From Alphaproteobacteria bacterium MarineAlpha9_Bin3 (GTDB lineage Bacteria; Pseudomonadota; Alphaproteobacteria; TMED109): 40,356 nucleotides of DNA. A program made the position numbers and the translations under genes. The stretch spans positions 1-40,356 of the forward strand of contig PTKH01000013.1 in the NCBI GenBank assembly GCA_002937655.1. Reading direction: 5' to 3'. The notes beneath the pieces were generated by a model, which was given only the letters and a program-made list of their open reading frames with translations, searched no databases and had not been told where the DNA came from. Shown here in pieces: positions 23,909 to 32,618 of this stretch; within the stretch, counting starts at the first letter, position 1, and every line of letters begins with the position of its first letter.

Positions 23909-23942
23909 AAAAAGGGTTCTTAAATTAAGAACCCTTTTTTTT
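23907..23942. terminator. Bidirectional rho-independent terminator
   Basis: GGGTTCTTA (23914-23922) and TAAGAACCC (23926-23934) form a perfect stem around a 3-base loop, flanked by a 7-base A-run on the left and a T-run of 8 on the right that also pair. It can end transcription from the L,D-transpeptidase (plus) and from the Lpp-like gene (minus). It is the clearest terminator in the window. Confidence 0.93.
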
Positions 23943-23958
23943 ATAATAAAATTAAGTA

Positions 23959-24285
23959 TTATTTACGAGATATAGTTTCAAACATTCTATCTATTTTATC
24001 ATTAAGCGCTCTTAAAGCAGCTTGATTTTGATTAGCCATCTCGACACCACGTTCAGCAATTCTTCTAGCTGTTTGAGCCGCCTGAAAAGCTTCATTAGCT
24101 CTTGTATTAGCTGCATCTGCAGCTGCTTGTGCGGCTGCAATAGAGTCATCTTGCATTTGTTCTGAGGATCCTGTTGCACTCATAGCTTCCTTGGAGGCCA
24201 TTTGAGTATTTTGACATGCAGAAAGACTAACTATAGCAGTTCCAACAATAGCTAACATTAATATTCTTTTTATAATTTTGTTCAT
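23959..24285 (-). CDS. Lpp-like alanine-zipper lipoprotein with C-terminal lysine
   Basis: A 108-aa lipoprotein with a signal peptide and lipobox LSAC (acylated Cys24). A short linker leads to a helical region of about 60 residues with alanine heptads (IAAAQAAADAANTRANEAF and onward), ending FETISRK. The architecture matches Braun lipoprotein: an acylated N terminus, an alanine zipper, and a terminal Arg-Lys like E. coli Lpp. A convergent L,D-transpeptidase gene is its neighbour. Covalent attachment to peptidoglycan through Lys108 is inferred, not shown. OprI/Lpp-type proteins are the nearest known relatives. The mature protein is about 85 aa, somewhat longer than Lpp. Confidence 0.8.
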   Translation of the reverse strand: MNKIIKRILMLAIVGTAIVSLSACQNTQMASKEAMSATGSSEQMQDDSIAAAQAAADAANTRANEAFQAAQTARRIAERGVEMANQNQAALRALNDKIDRMFETISRK

Positions 24286-24365
24286 TTTTAAGCCCCAAAT
24301 AAAATATATATATAACTTTAGTACAACATTATATATTAAATTGCAAAAAATTAATAAATTCTAGC

Positions 24366-25118
24366 TTAATAAGTAGCTCTTCCTCCTGATAAATCAAAGG
24401 CTGCAGCTGTACTATAAGAACATTCATTAGAACTTAACCAACAAATTAAAGCAGCTACTTCACTAGGTTGACCCATTCTTCTCATTGGAATTTTTGACAC
24501 CATATATGCCTTATGTTCATCACTTACCTGTGATAGCATTTCAGTTTCTATAACCGCTGGAGTAATACAATTAGCTAATACTCCGGTTTCAGCAAGTTCT
24601 TTTCCTAATGATCTGGTAAATGTTATAACACCTGACTTAGATGCACTATAGTGAGCAGCATTTGGATTGCCTTCTTTTCCAGCTACAGATGCAATATTAA
24701 CAATTCGTCCATACTTATTCTCTACCATATCCTTTATTACTTCTCTACAACATATAAAAGTTCCATTTAAGTTAATATTTATAACTCTTCTCCATTCATC
24801 AGGATCTGTTTTTTCTATAGTTGCATTTATTCCGGCAACTCCAGCACAATTAACTAAAATTGAAGGAGAACCCAGTTTATTTCTAACTTCGCTAGCGGCG
24901 TTACTTACAGAATTTTCATCAGATACATCAACTAAAACTGAAAGGGAATTTTCTCCAAGCTCATTTTGTATATTATTTAAAGTATCTTGATTATAATCCC
25001 ATAATGCTACTTTAGCTCCGTTATCAATCATTCTTTTTGCTGTTTCTTTGCCAATACCACTTCCTGCACCAGTTATAATTGCTACTTTTTTAGAAAAGTT
25101 TTCACTATAATTAATCAT
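24366..25118 (-). CDS. Short-chain dehydrogenase/reductase (FabG-like)
   Basis: A classical SDR of 250 aa. It has TGAGSGIGKE (about 16-25), Asp at the end of beta-2 (LWDYN, favouring NAD), NCAGVAG, the Ser of NIASVAG and YSASK (Tyr/Lys). The C terminus ends AFDLSGGRATY. The closest groups are 3-oxoacyl-ACP reductase-like and hydroxyacyl-CoA dehydrogenases; the acyl or sugar substrate cannot be assigned. It is divergent from the TtuC-like dehydrogenase with a 61-base gap, so the two may share regulation. Confidence 0.85.
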   Translation of the reverse strand: MINYSENFSKKVAIITGAGSGIGKETAKRMIDNGAKVALWDYNQDTLNNIQNELGENSLSVLVDVSDENSVSNAASEVRNKLGSPSILVNCAGVAGINATIEKTDPDEWRRVININLNGTFICCREVIKDMVENKYGRIVNIASVAGKEGNPNAAHYSASKSGVITFTRSLGKELAETGVLANCITPAVIETEMLSQVSDEHKAYMVSKIPMRRMGQPSEVAALICWLSSNECSYSTAAAFDLSGGRATY

Positions 25119-25179
25119 TTCAATCCCCTATCATTTAATATATAATTTTAATCATAATAATATTATAAGATAATTACAT

Positions 25180-26250
25180 ATGAAACAATTGAATAAACAT
25201 AATATAGCTATAATTCCTGGCGACGGTATTGGACCAGAAGTTATTAATTCTGGCTTAAAAGTTATCAGAAGATCATTAAGATTAGATAATATATCAATAA
25301 AAGAAAAAGTATATAATTGGGGCAGTAATTATTATAAAAAACATCAATTAATGATGCCAAAAAATGGTTTAGAAAAACTTAAGCAGCATAATGCAATATT
25401 TTTTGGTGCAGTTGGTGATGAAAAAATTGCAGATGATATTACATTATGGGGTCTTAGGCTTAAAATTTGCCAGGGATTAGATCAATTTGCTAATATTCGA
25501 CCATCTAAGTATATTGAAGGAATTAAATCTCCTTTAGATAAAAAGATAGCAAAAAATATTGATTGGTTAATAGTAAGAGAAAATAGTGAAGGAGAATATG
25601 CTGGCTCTGGAGGAATTGTACATAGAGATCTTCCAATTGAAATTGGAAGTGAAGTAGCAATTTTTACTAAAGAGGGATGTAGAAGAATTCACGATTATGC
25701 TTTTAAATTAGCTTTAAAAAGACCAAGAAAACACTTAACATTAATTACGAAATCTAATGCTCAAAGACATGGCATGAAGCTATGGGATAAAATGTTTTAT
25801 GAAGTTAAAAGAAAATACCCAACAATAAAAACCGAAAAACTTTTAGTAGATGCAGCAACGGCAGTAATGGTAAATAATCCGGAAAAAATTGACGTTATGG
25901 TTGCAACTAATTTACATGCAGATATATTATCTGATTTGGCTTCTGCTTTATCTGGTAGTCTAGGAATTGGCGCTACTGCAAATATTTCTACTGATAAAAA
26001 AATTCCATCTATGTTTGAGCCAATTCATGGTTCTGCATTCGATATTGTTGGTAAAAATATTGCTAATCCAATAGGTGCTATATGGAGTGGAATGATGATG
26101 CTTGAACATCTTGGAGAAAAAAAATCAGCAGCTAGAATATTTAAAGCTATAAAAATATATGCAAATAAAAATGGCCCATTTACCCCAGATTTAGGAGGAA
26201 TAGCTTCCACAGATCAAGTTACAAATGAGATATTAAAACTTTTAGACTAA
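25180..26250 (+). CDS. Tartrate dehydrogenase/D-malate dehydrogenase (decarboxylating), TtuC-like
   Basis: An NAD- and divalent-metal-dependent beta-decarboxylating dehydrogenase of 356 aa in the isocitrate/isopropylmalate dehydrogenase family. It has IPGDGIGPEVI, WGSNYYKKH, WGLRLKICQGLDQFANIRP, VRENSEGEYAG (Tyr), TKSNAQRHGM (Lys) and NLHADILSDL (metal Asp), with FEPIHGSAFDI at the C-terminal cofactor site. The ITLWGLRL and ENSEGEYAG wording separates it from LeuB and fits tartrate/D-malate dehydrogenases. It would supply oxaloacetate or pyruvate from hydroxy-diacids. Which substrate it uses in vivo is open. Confidence 0.88.
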   Translation: MKQLNKHNIAIIPGDGIGPEVINSGLKVIRRSLRLDNISIKEKVYNWGSNYYKKHQLMMPKNGLEKLKQHNAIFFGAVGDEKIADDITLWGLRLKICQGLDQFANIRPSKYIEGIKSPLDKKIAKNIDWLIVRENSEGEYAGSGGIVHRDLPIEIGSEVAIFTKEGCRRIHDYAFKLALKRPRKHLTLITKSNAQRHGMKLWDKMFYEVKRKYPTIKTEKLLVDAATAVMVNNPEKIDVMVATNLHADILSDLASALSGSLGIGATANISTDKKIPSMFEPIHGSAFDIVGKNIANPIGAIWSGMMMLEHLGEKKSAARIFKAIKIYANKNGPFTPDLGGIASTDQVTNEILKLLD

Positions 26251-26327
26251 TTATTTTAATAATTTTATGGACTTTTTTCTTTAAAAAATATCTAATCCCA
26301 TTCTAATAATTTTTATTTGGAAAAAAT

Positions 26328-27398
26328 ATGAGTATTAAACCATATACTGCTGTTGGATTAATTCCAACAGTTAGAGGTATCAGACATAGATCTGATATTA
26401 AACATAATTTAACACATATAAAACATTTAACTAAAGCCGCATCATGGCTTTCTAGTTTGGATATTCCGGTTAGATTAATAGCTGTTCCTGAGGGAGCATT
26501 ACAAGGTTTTAATGACGAAGTATTAGATGCTGAACATGAAGATTTTGCTAAAACATGTTGTATAGATATTCCGGGATGGGAGACAGATATGTTAGGAGGT
26601 ATTGCTAGACAATATAACAGTTATATTATAGCACAAGCTAAGGCTAGACATCCTGATTGGCCTAATAGGTTTTTTAATTGTGGCTTTATTATAGATCCTT
26701 CAGGCGAGGTAATTTTAGTCCATTATAAAGTTTCTCCATTATTTCCAGTAGAACATTCTGTTTGTCCACATGATGTCTATGATTGGTGGATTGAAAAATA
26801 TGGAAATAATTTAGACGCATTTTGGCCAGTTGTAGAAACTGATATTGGAAGATTAGGAATTATGATGGCTAATGAAGGATCTTACCCTGAAAATGCTAGA
26901 GCCTTAGCATTAAATGGAGCTGAAGTAGTATATAGAGCTTCTTATCCTCACCCAGCAACAGGTAATGATATGTTTGAAATACAGAGTAGAGCTAGAGCTT
27001 TAGATAATAATATGTATGTCTTAGCTCCAAATATGGGTACATATTATTTACATAAAGAGGGAGATACACCTATAGATACATTTGGAGGGAGATCTTATAT
27101 AATTGATTATAAAGGTAAAATAGTAGGTAGGCAGGATTATGGTGGTTCTTCTACTTATGTTTCAGGTGTAGTTGATATAGAAGCCTTAAGGTTTCATAGA
27201 GAAAATGCACAATGGGATAATTGGATGAAAGATATTAGAACTGAATTATATCAACTCCTTTATAAGGATCCAATCTACCCAAAGAACTTGTACCTTGATA
27301 GAATTCCTATGAAGCATAAGGAATATAAAACTAAAGTAATTGATAAACAGATAAAATTATTGCAAGATAAAGGTATATGGGTTAAGTCCAAGAAATAA
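26328..27398 (+). CDS. Nitrilase-superfamily protein lacking the catalytic cysteine
   Basis: A carbon-nitrogen hydrolase fold protein of 356 aa. Glu55 (VPEGALQGF) and Lys134 (LVHYKVSP) of the Glu-Lys-Cys triad are present. The nucleophile-elbow segment aligns without gaps (GIMMANEGSYPENAR against the usual GxMICYDxxFPExAR) and puts Ala181 at the cysteine position; the codon is GCT. The downstream NGAEVVYRASYPHP and DNNMYVLAPN parts are normal. A roughly 60-residue C-terminal extension goes beyond the usual 270-300 aa. It may be a non-hydrolytic member, or may use another residue. It is 19 bases upstream of the TrpB2-like gene in one operon. Confidence 0.78.
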   Translation: MSIKPYTAVGLIPTVRGIRHRSDIKHNLTHIKHLTKAASWLSSLDIPVRLIAVPEGALQGFNDEVLDAEHEDFAKTCCIDIPGWETDMLGGIARQYNSYIIAQAKARHPDWPNRFFNCGFIIDPSGEVILVHYKVSPLFPVEHSVCPHDVYDWWIEKYGNNLDAFWPVVETDIGRLGIMMANEGSYPENARALALNGAEVVYRASYPHPATGNDMFEIQSRARALDNNMYVLAPNMGTYYLHKEGDTPIDTFGGRSYIIDYKGKIVGRQDYGGSSTYVSGVVDIEALRFHRENAQWDNWMKDIRTELYQLLYKDPIYPKNLYLDRIPMKHKEYKTKVIDKQIKLLQDKGIWVKSKK

Positions 27399-27417
27399 AA
27401 TTCACAAGGAGAGGTAG

Positions 27418-28836
27418 ATGTTTAAAAAGGGAGAGCAGGATGTACTTTCTGCGTTAGATCAAACTAATTATGAAAATGAAAGAGTAAAAATTTTATTAAA
27501 TGAATATGAGATGCCAACACATTGGTACAATATTTGCTCTGATTTAAAAACCCCACTGGCTCCTCCATTAAATCCTGGAACTGGAGAAGCTATTGGGCCT
27601 GAAGATCTTGCTCCGCTATTCCCAATGGAATTGATTATGCAGGAGGTGAGTACTGACAGGGAAATTGAAATTCCTGACCAGGTTAGAGAAATATATAGGC
27701 AATGGAGGCCAAGTCCCCTTTATAGAGCAAGAAAGTTAGAAAAAGCGTTAGATACACCAGCTAAAATTTATTATAAATACGAAGGAGTAAGTCCTTCTGG
27801 AAGTCATAAACCTAATACAGCAGTTCCACAAGCCTATTATAATAAGGAAGAAGGAGTTAAAAAGTTAACTACGGAAACAGGTGCTGGACAATGGGGTTCT
27901 TCTCTTGCATTTGCTGGTTCAATATTTGGTTTAGAGGTAGATGTTTATATGGTTAAAGTCAGTTTTAATCAAAAACCTTATAGAAGAGCATTAATGGAAA
28001 GTTTTGGTGCTAGATGTGTTGCTAGTCCTAGTAATGAAACAGAATCTGGTAAAGCTATTTTAAAAGATAGTCCCGATAGTACTGGCAGTCTTGGTATTGC
28101 TATATCGGAAGCTGTAGAAATGGCTGCCCAAAGGGATGATACTAAATATGCATTAGGAAGCGTTTTAAATCATGTACTTTTACATCAAACTATAATAGGC
28201 CAGGAAAGTATGAAGCAACTAGAGATTGCAGGTGACGAACCTGATGTGATAGTAGGTTGCACAGGAGGAGGTTCAAATTTTGCAGGTATTGCTTTTCCTT
28301 TTATAGGTAGAAATTTAAGAGGAGAGAGTAAAACAAGAATAGTTGCCGTTGAACCAGCAAATTGTCCTACTCTAACAAAAGGTAAATATGCATATGATTT
28401 CGGCGATACAGGACATTTAACTCCGTTAGTAAAGATGCATACTTTAGGATCAGCATTTGTACCTCCTGGGTTTCATGCAGGTGGTCTAAGATATCATGGT
28501 ATGTCTCCATTAGTTAGTCACTTAGCTAATGAGAATGAAATTGAGTGTACTTCATATAAACAATTAGAATGCTTTGAAGCAGGAGTTACCTTTGCAAAAG
28601 CTGAAGGCATATTGCCTGCTCCAGAAGCAAATCATGCTGTAAAAGGAGCTATTGTAGAAGCTTTAAAAGCAAAAGAAGAGGGAGAAAGTAAGACTATATT
28701 GTTTAATTTATGTGGTCATGGGCATTTTGATATGCAAGCTTATACAGATTATTTTGGAGGAAAGCTAAAAGATCAAGATTATGATGAAAGCGAAGTTGCT
28801 ATGGCTTTAGCAAATTTACCATCTGTATCAGCTTAG
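27418..28836 (+). CDS. TrpB2-type tryptophan synthase beta-like PLP enzyme
   Basis: A 472-aa pyridoxal-phosphate enzyme of the TrpB2 branch, which lacks the loops that bind TrpA. Schiff-base Lys131 lies in [11 protein letters not shown], catalytic Glu153 in [11 protein letters not shown], the phosphate-binding loop is [10 protein letters not shown] and the C-terminal region has CGHGHFDM. The long N-terminal part ([23 protein letters not shown]) is typical of TrpB2. Known members condense indole with serine or salvage indole. No trpA or trpC is nearby, so an accessory or alternative beta-replacement role is likely. AAGGAGAGG before the ATG is a strong ribosome site. Confidence 0.9.
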   Translation: MFKKGEQDVLSALDQTNYENERVKILLNEYEMPTHWYNICSDLKTPLAPPLNPGTGEAIGPEDLAPLFPMELIMQEVSTDREIEIPDQVREIYRQWRPSPLYRARKLEKALDTPAKIYYKYEGVSPSGSHKPNTAVPQAYYNKEEGVKKLTTETGAGQWGSSLAFAGSIFGLEVDVYMVKVSFNQKPYRRALMESFGARCVASPSNETESGKAILKDSPDSTGSLGIAISEAVEMAAQRDDTKYALGSVLNHVLLHQTIIGQESMKQLEIAGDEPDVIVGCTGGGSNFAGIAFPFIGRNLRGESKTRIVAVEPANCPTLTKGKYAYDFGDTGHLTPLVKMHTLGSAFVPPGFHAGGLRYHGMSPLVSHLANENEIECTSYKQLECFEAGVTFAKAEGILPAPEANHAVKGAIVEALKAKEEGESKTILFNLCGHGHFDMQAYTDYFGGKLKDQDYDESEVAMALANLPSVSA

Positions 28837-29603
28837 TTATTATTTAAAAAATTATAAATTTTGTTCGCAATTTCTTTTGGATATTGTGAATGAGGACTAT
28901 GTCCACAGTTTTCTAGCTCATATCTTTTTATAATTCCTTTAGAATTATTTTCTATACTTTCAATTTGTTTGATTGTTCCGTATGTGTCCTGTTTTCCTTG
29001 AATTAATAAGATAGGGCAGTAAATTTTATCTAGATAGTCTTCTATATTCCAATAATAAAATTCTTTAGACAACCAAGCATTACACCAACCATTAAATGCT
29101 CCGTATGGATCTTGATGATATTTTTTAAGTTTATCTTTTAAATTACTGTTATCCCATAATTTTTTAGCATCTCTTATTCCTTTAATGGAAATGTCTTCTA
29201 CAAATACATGAGGAGCTTCTAGAATCATTGATTTTACTTTATTTCCACTACCAGCATAAATTAATGCTATTGAAGCTCCATCGGAATGTCCTAGTAAAAT
29301 AGGAATTTTAATATTTAAAAAATTTAAAATTTTTGGTAGATAATATATTGCTTCTTGATGCATATAGTTAGTTTTTCTAGGTTTATTTAATGCTGAAGAG
29401 TTCCCCATACCAACTCTTGAGTAAATAATTACATCACGTTTTGTCAAATTATAAATTTCATTCGGAAAATTCTTCCATAATGCTATTGAGCCAAGACCTT
29501 CATGTAAGAAAATTATAGGCTCTAAAGTAGAATTTTTATGAATAAGAGATTTGATTTCAATCTTGTTATCATCAATTATTAGATAATCGTTTATTTCATT
29601 CAT
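28833..29603 (-). CDS. Alpha/beta hydrolase of the benzoyl-CoA cluster
   Basis: A 256-aa alpha/beta hydrolase: FLHEGLGSI oxyanion loop, nucleophile elbow GHSDGASIA (Ser near residue 108), Asp in QGKQDTYGT and His in NCGHSPHSQ. It overlaps the end of the benzoate-CoA ligase gene by 8 bases and is the third gene of the flavodoxin-ligase-hydrolase operon. Similar hydrolases are found in other box clusters. A role as a thioesterase or ester hydrolase that frees aromatic acid or CoA is plausible but inferred. It converges on the TrpB2 gene with a 4-base overlap. Confidence 0.82.
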   Translation of the reverse strand: MNEINDYLIIDDNKIEIKSLIHKNSTLEPIIFLHEGLGSIALWKNFPNEIYNLTKRDVIIYSRVGMGNSSALNKPRKTNYMHQEAIYYLPKILNFLNIKIPILLGHSDGASIALIYAGSGNKVKSMILEAPHVFVEDISIKGIRDAKKLWDNSNLKDKLKKYHQDPYGAFNGWCNAWLSKEFYYWNIEDYLDKIYCPILLIQGKQDTYGTIKQIESIENNSKGIIKRYELENCGHSPHSQYPKEIANKIYNFLNNN

Positions 29604-31125
29604 TATTTGTTCTTAATTTAAATCTTTGTATTTTTCCTGTAGCTGTTTTAGGAAGCTCATCTACAAATTCATACCAGCGCGGGTATTTAAATGGTGTTAA
29701 TTGCTTTTTAACATGGTTTGTGAGATCAAGTTTTATATTCTCTAATTTTTTTGAATTAGTTTTCAGTATTATATAAGCTTTTGGCTTAATTAAATTATTA
29801 TTATCTCTATTTGCTACAACTGCAGCTTCCAAAACTTCTTCATGTGTTTGTAAAGCAGCTTCAACCTCAAAAGGAGATACATATTGCCCAGAAACCTTCA
29901 TCATATCGTCAGCACGTCCACAATAAGTATAAACACCATTTGAGTCACGAATATATTTATCACCAGTTTTTGTCCATTCACCTTTAAATGTTATAGAAGT
30001 TTTTTCTGGTTTATTCCAATATGAGCTTGCACTGGAAGGCCCTTTTATTTCCAACTCAGCAATTTCATTATCATTTGCTACTTTTCCATCATCATTAATA
30101 AGCCTCGCTTCATAACCTTGTACTGGCTTACCAGATGCCCCAGGAGTAATATTTTCAATTGTATTTGAAATAAATATATGAAGCATTTCAGTAGAACCAA
30201 TTCCGTCTAGTACCTGTACTCCTAAAAAATTATACCATTTTTCATATAAATTTGCAGGAAGAGCTTCTCCTGCTGAAACAGATAATCGTAAGGATTTAAA
30301 TAGGTCTGAGTTTATTTGCGCATTTAATAATGCAGCGTAAAGAGTAGGAACTCCAAAAAATAATGTAACAGATTGTTTGTTTATAATATTTGACACCGAT
30401 TCTGGAGTTGGTCTATCTGCCATTAGCACAGATGTAGCTCCAACACTCATAGGAAATGTAAGCGCGTTTCCAAGCCCATATGCAAAAAATAATTTTGCTG
30501 CTGAAAAGCAAATATCATTTTCAGTTATACTTAATACTGTTTTTGCATAATTATCTGATGTTGCAATTAAACTTTTATGCATATGAAGAGTTCCTTTAGG
30601 AGATCCTGTAGAACCAGAGGAATATAACCAAAAAGCTATATCATCACCATATGAATTGTATGGAGTTTCCTTATATTCTATAGTCTGATTAATTAAACTT
30701 TTTAAATCATTATTATTATTTAAAATAATTAAAATATCATCATTTTTATCAATTATGGGTGTAAATTTATCAATTAAGTGTTCTGATATAATTACAGCTT
30801 TTGCATCTGAGTCTTCAATCATATATTTGTAATCTTTACTAGGTAGCAAAGTATTTATACAGATCGGAATAATTCCTGTCCAAATTAGGCCTAAAAATAC
30901 TATGGGGTAGGATATATTATCGTCCATACAAATTATAACTCTATCGTTAGCATGAATATTTTTATTTGTTATAGAATATGAGAAAGCCTTAACTTTAAGA
31001 TAAAGGTCATTGTATGTAATTTCTTCATTATTATCTATAAAAGCTATTTTATCTGGGTTTTTAATGATATTTCTGCTTAAAAGATCGTATGCTGCATTAT
31101 ATTTTTTGTTTTTAATTGAGGCCAT
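29596..31125 (-). CDS. Benzoate-CoA ligase
   Basis: An ANL-family acyl-CoA ligase of 509 aa that would activate benzoate to benzoyl-CoA using ATP. The P-loop-like motif is YSSGSTGSPKG (168-178). The substrate-site region AKLFFAYGLGNALTFPMSVG (about 210-228) and FFGVPTLYAALL are diagnostic of benzoate/4-hydroxybenzoate-CoA ligases. The hinge and A8 motif read GRADDMMKVSGQYVSP, and the A10 lysine Lys498 sits in KTATGKIQRFK. The start is 1 base after the flavodoxin stop. Clustering with boxB, boxC and boxR makes benzoate the likely substrate, though ring-substituted analogues are possible. Confidence 0.93.
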   Translation of the reverse strand: MASIKNKKYNAAYDLLSRNIIKNPDKIAFIDNNEEITYNDLYLKVKAFSYSITNKNIHANDRVIICMDDNISYPIVFLGLIWTGIIPICINTLLPSKDYKYMIEDSDAKAVIISEHLIDKFTPIIDKNDDILIILNNNNDLKSLINQTIEYKETPYNSYGDDIAFWLYSSGSTGSPKGTLHMHKSLIATSDNYAKTVLSITENDICFSAAKLFFAYGLGNALTFPMSVGATSVLMADRPTPESVSNIINKQSVTLFFGVPTLYAALLNAQINSDLFKSLRLSVSAGEALPANLYEKWYNFLGVQVLDGIGSTEMLHIFISNTIENITPGASGKPVQGYEARLINDDGKVANDNEIAELEIKGPSSASSYWNKPEKTSITFKGEWTKTGDKYIRDSNGVYTYCGRADDMMKVSGQYVSPFEVEAALQTHEEVLEAAVVANRDNNNLIKPKAYIILKTNSKKLENIKLDLTNHVKKQLTPFKYPRWYEFVDELPKTATGKIQRFKLRTNNE

Positions 31126-31126
31126 T

Positions 31127-31588
31127 TTATAATTGTTCTTTAATATTTTTTGTAAACCATTCTAAGGCTACTTCTTCCGGTAAACTTCCATCTGAAGCAT
31201 CATGATAGAATGGATCACCTATCTTAGTTGCATTAAGAGAATCTAGCAAATCAGAAAACTTTTTTCCTCCATATGCAAAAGTATCTCTGTATGTCATATC
31301 ACCTAATCCGAATAATGCATATCTAATATGGCTTAGGTCAGGAGATAATTCTTTCAATTTATTATAAAAATCTTGAGCACTATCTGGAACATCTCCTTGG
31401 CCGTAAGTAGAAGAACATATTAAAACCGGATTATTTGCATTAATTAAGATATCTACATCAGCATTGTCTATTTCGATAATATCTGTATCTAAATTATTTT
31501 CATTACAATATTCTGCTATATCCTCAGCTGCCATAAGTGCTGTTCCAGTCATAGTAGCCACTAAAATTAAAAGTTTTCCAGAGTCCAT
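31127..31588 (-). CDS. Flavodoxin-like FMN protein, candidate electron donor to BoxB
   Basis: A 153-aa free-standing flavodoxin domain of the MioC/CPR-like type. The FMN phosphate loop is ATMTGTAL (11-18), the 50s loop SSTYGQGDVP (59-68) and the 90s loop FGLGDMTYRDTFAYGGKK (93-110). There is no NAD(P)H domain, so it needs a separate reductase. It is first in the operon with benzoate-CoA ligase. The usual BoxA reductase (FAD plus ferredoxin domains) is not in the window, and BoxB needs electrons for its diiron centre, so this flavodoxin may replace or supplement BoxA. The family call is firm; the partner is inference. Confidence 0.88.
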   Translation of the reverse strand: MDSGKLLILVATMTGTALMAAEDIAEYCNENNLDTDIIEIDNADVDILINANNPVLICSSTYGQGDVPDSAQDFYNKLKELSPDLSHIRYALFGLGDMTYRDTFAYGGKKFSDLLDSLNATKIGDPFYHDASDGSLPEEVALEWFTKNIKEQL

Positions 31589-31624
31589 AAAAAATTCCTT
31601 ATTAAAAAAGTTTACATTTTAAAT

Positions 31625-31648
31625 ATATATGCATTATAATGCATATAT
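31625..31648. promoter_or_regulatory. Perfect 24-bp palindrome, candidate BoxR operator with divergent promoters
   Basis: The palindrome is centred on TGCATTATAATGCA (31630-31643), i.e. TGCA-N6-TGCA, extended by ATATA/TATAT arms to 24 bases. TGCA repeats are the known recognition element of BzdR/BoxR regulators. On the plus strand TTTACA (31611-31616), an 18-base spacer and TATAAT (31635-31640) place the -10 of boxR inside the operator core. By symmetry the flavodoxin-ligase operon can use a TATAAT on the other strand. Binding here would repress both directions. Confidence 0.78.
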
Positions 31649-31676
31649 TATTTATCATCTGTTATGAAAGTTGTAA

Positions 31677-32570
31677 ATGAATAATATACAGGAATATAAA
31701 AATAATATTTTATTAGAACCATCAAATCCTAATAAAGAGGATGATGAAAACAATATAGGTTTGCTTGTTAAAAAATATCGACTCAAAAGAGGTATGACTC
31801 GCCAAGTTTTAGCTAATAAATCTGGAATCTCTCTGAGGTATTTAGCTCAATTAGAAAGTGGAAAGGGAAACCCAACGGTATCTATAATTTCTAATATCTC
31901 ACATGCATTAAATCTATCTTCCTATGAGTTTTTTTATAATGAAAAAAATATCATTGATACGGATTTGCTTGATTATAGGTTTAAGAGTTTCAATTCTAAA
32001 CAAAAAAATAAAGTTTTTGAACTCATAAACAAAATGTATAACGAAAATAAGTATAAAAAAAGTAAGAATAAGATCGCTTTTATAGGGTTAAGAGGAGCAG
32101 GAAAGTCAACTCTAGGTAATATGTTACATGAAGAGTTTTCTTACCCTTTGTATGAAGCAACCAACGAAATAGAGAAATTAGGAGGCATGAATATAAATGA
32201 AATTATTGAACTGGGTGGTCAAGGTATGTATAGGCGTTTTGAATTTGATGTAGTTAAATACTTATTTGAAAATCATAGTAAATTAATTCTTCTTGCAGGT
32301 GGCAGTATAGTTTCAGAGGATAAGACTTATAATTATGTTTTAAATAATTATTTTACTATCTGGATTAAAGCTAGTCCTAGTGAACATATGCAAAGAGTAT
32401 TAAACCAAGGGGACTCACGACCAATGAGTTCTAACCCTAGAGCTATGGATGACTTAAATAATATATTAAATGAAAGAATAGCACTATATTCAAAGGCAGA
32501 TTTAATAATTGATTCTGAAAATAGGAGTGCAGAAGAAGCATACAAAGATTTAAAGACTAAGTTAGTTTAA
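31677..32570 (+). CDS. boxR: BoxR/BzdR-type regulator: XRE helix-turn-helix fused to shikimate-kinase-like domain
   Basis: A 297-aa regulator. The XRE helix-turn-helix spans about residues 28-82 (RGMTRQVLANKSGISLRYLA and GNPTVSIISNISHALNL), a linker covers about 90-130, and a shikimate-kinase-like domain has Walker A GLRGAGKST (137-145) and the AGGSIV and DSRPM segments. In BzdR/BoxR the kinase-like domain binds benzoyl-CoA instead of shikimate and releases the DNA. The gene lies between two TGCA-N6-TGCA operators, which fits autorepression and control of both box operons. The sequence ahead of the ATG has only a weak ribosome site (GAAAG). Confidence 0.93.
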   Translation: MNNIQEYKNNILLEPSNPNKEDDENNIGLLVKKYRLKRGMTRQVLANKSGISLRYLAQLESGKGNPTVSIISNISHALNLSSYEFFYNEKNIIDTDLLDYRFKSFNSKQKNKVFELINKMYNENKYKKSKNKIAFIGLRGAGKSTLGNMLHEEFSYPLYEATNEIEKLGGMNINEIIELGGQGMYRRFEFDVVKYLFENHSKLILLAGGSIVSEDKTYNYVLNNYFTIWIKASPSEHMQRVLNQGDSRPMSSNPRAMDDLNNILNERIALYSKADLIIDSENRSAEEAYKDLKTKLV

Positions 32571-32571
32571 T

Positions 32572-32602
32572 TTGATATTTTTAAATAGTGCATTATATTG
32601 CA
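32572..32602 (+). promoter_or_regulatory. boxCB promoter with candidate BoxR operator over its -10
   Basis: TTGATA (32572-32577), a 16-base spacer and TATATT (32594-32599) form a promoter beginning immediately after the boxR stop. The -10 lies inside TGCATTATATTGCA (32589-32602), a second TGCA-N6-TGCA element like the one before boxR. A GGAGG ribosome site follows, then boxC at 32619. Repression by occlusion of the -10, relieved by benzoyl-CoA, is the obvious model. Confidence 0.75.
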
Positions 32603-32618
32603 TATACTGGAGGTAACT

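Noticed and set aside
32598-32618. TTG start for BoxC at 32598
   Set aside because: It lies inside the operator/-10 region and upstream of the GGAGG ribosome site that serves the ATG at 32619.
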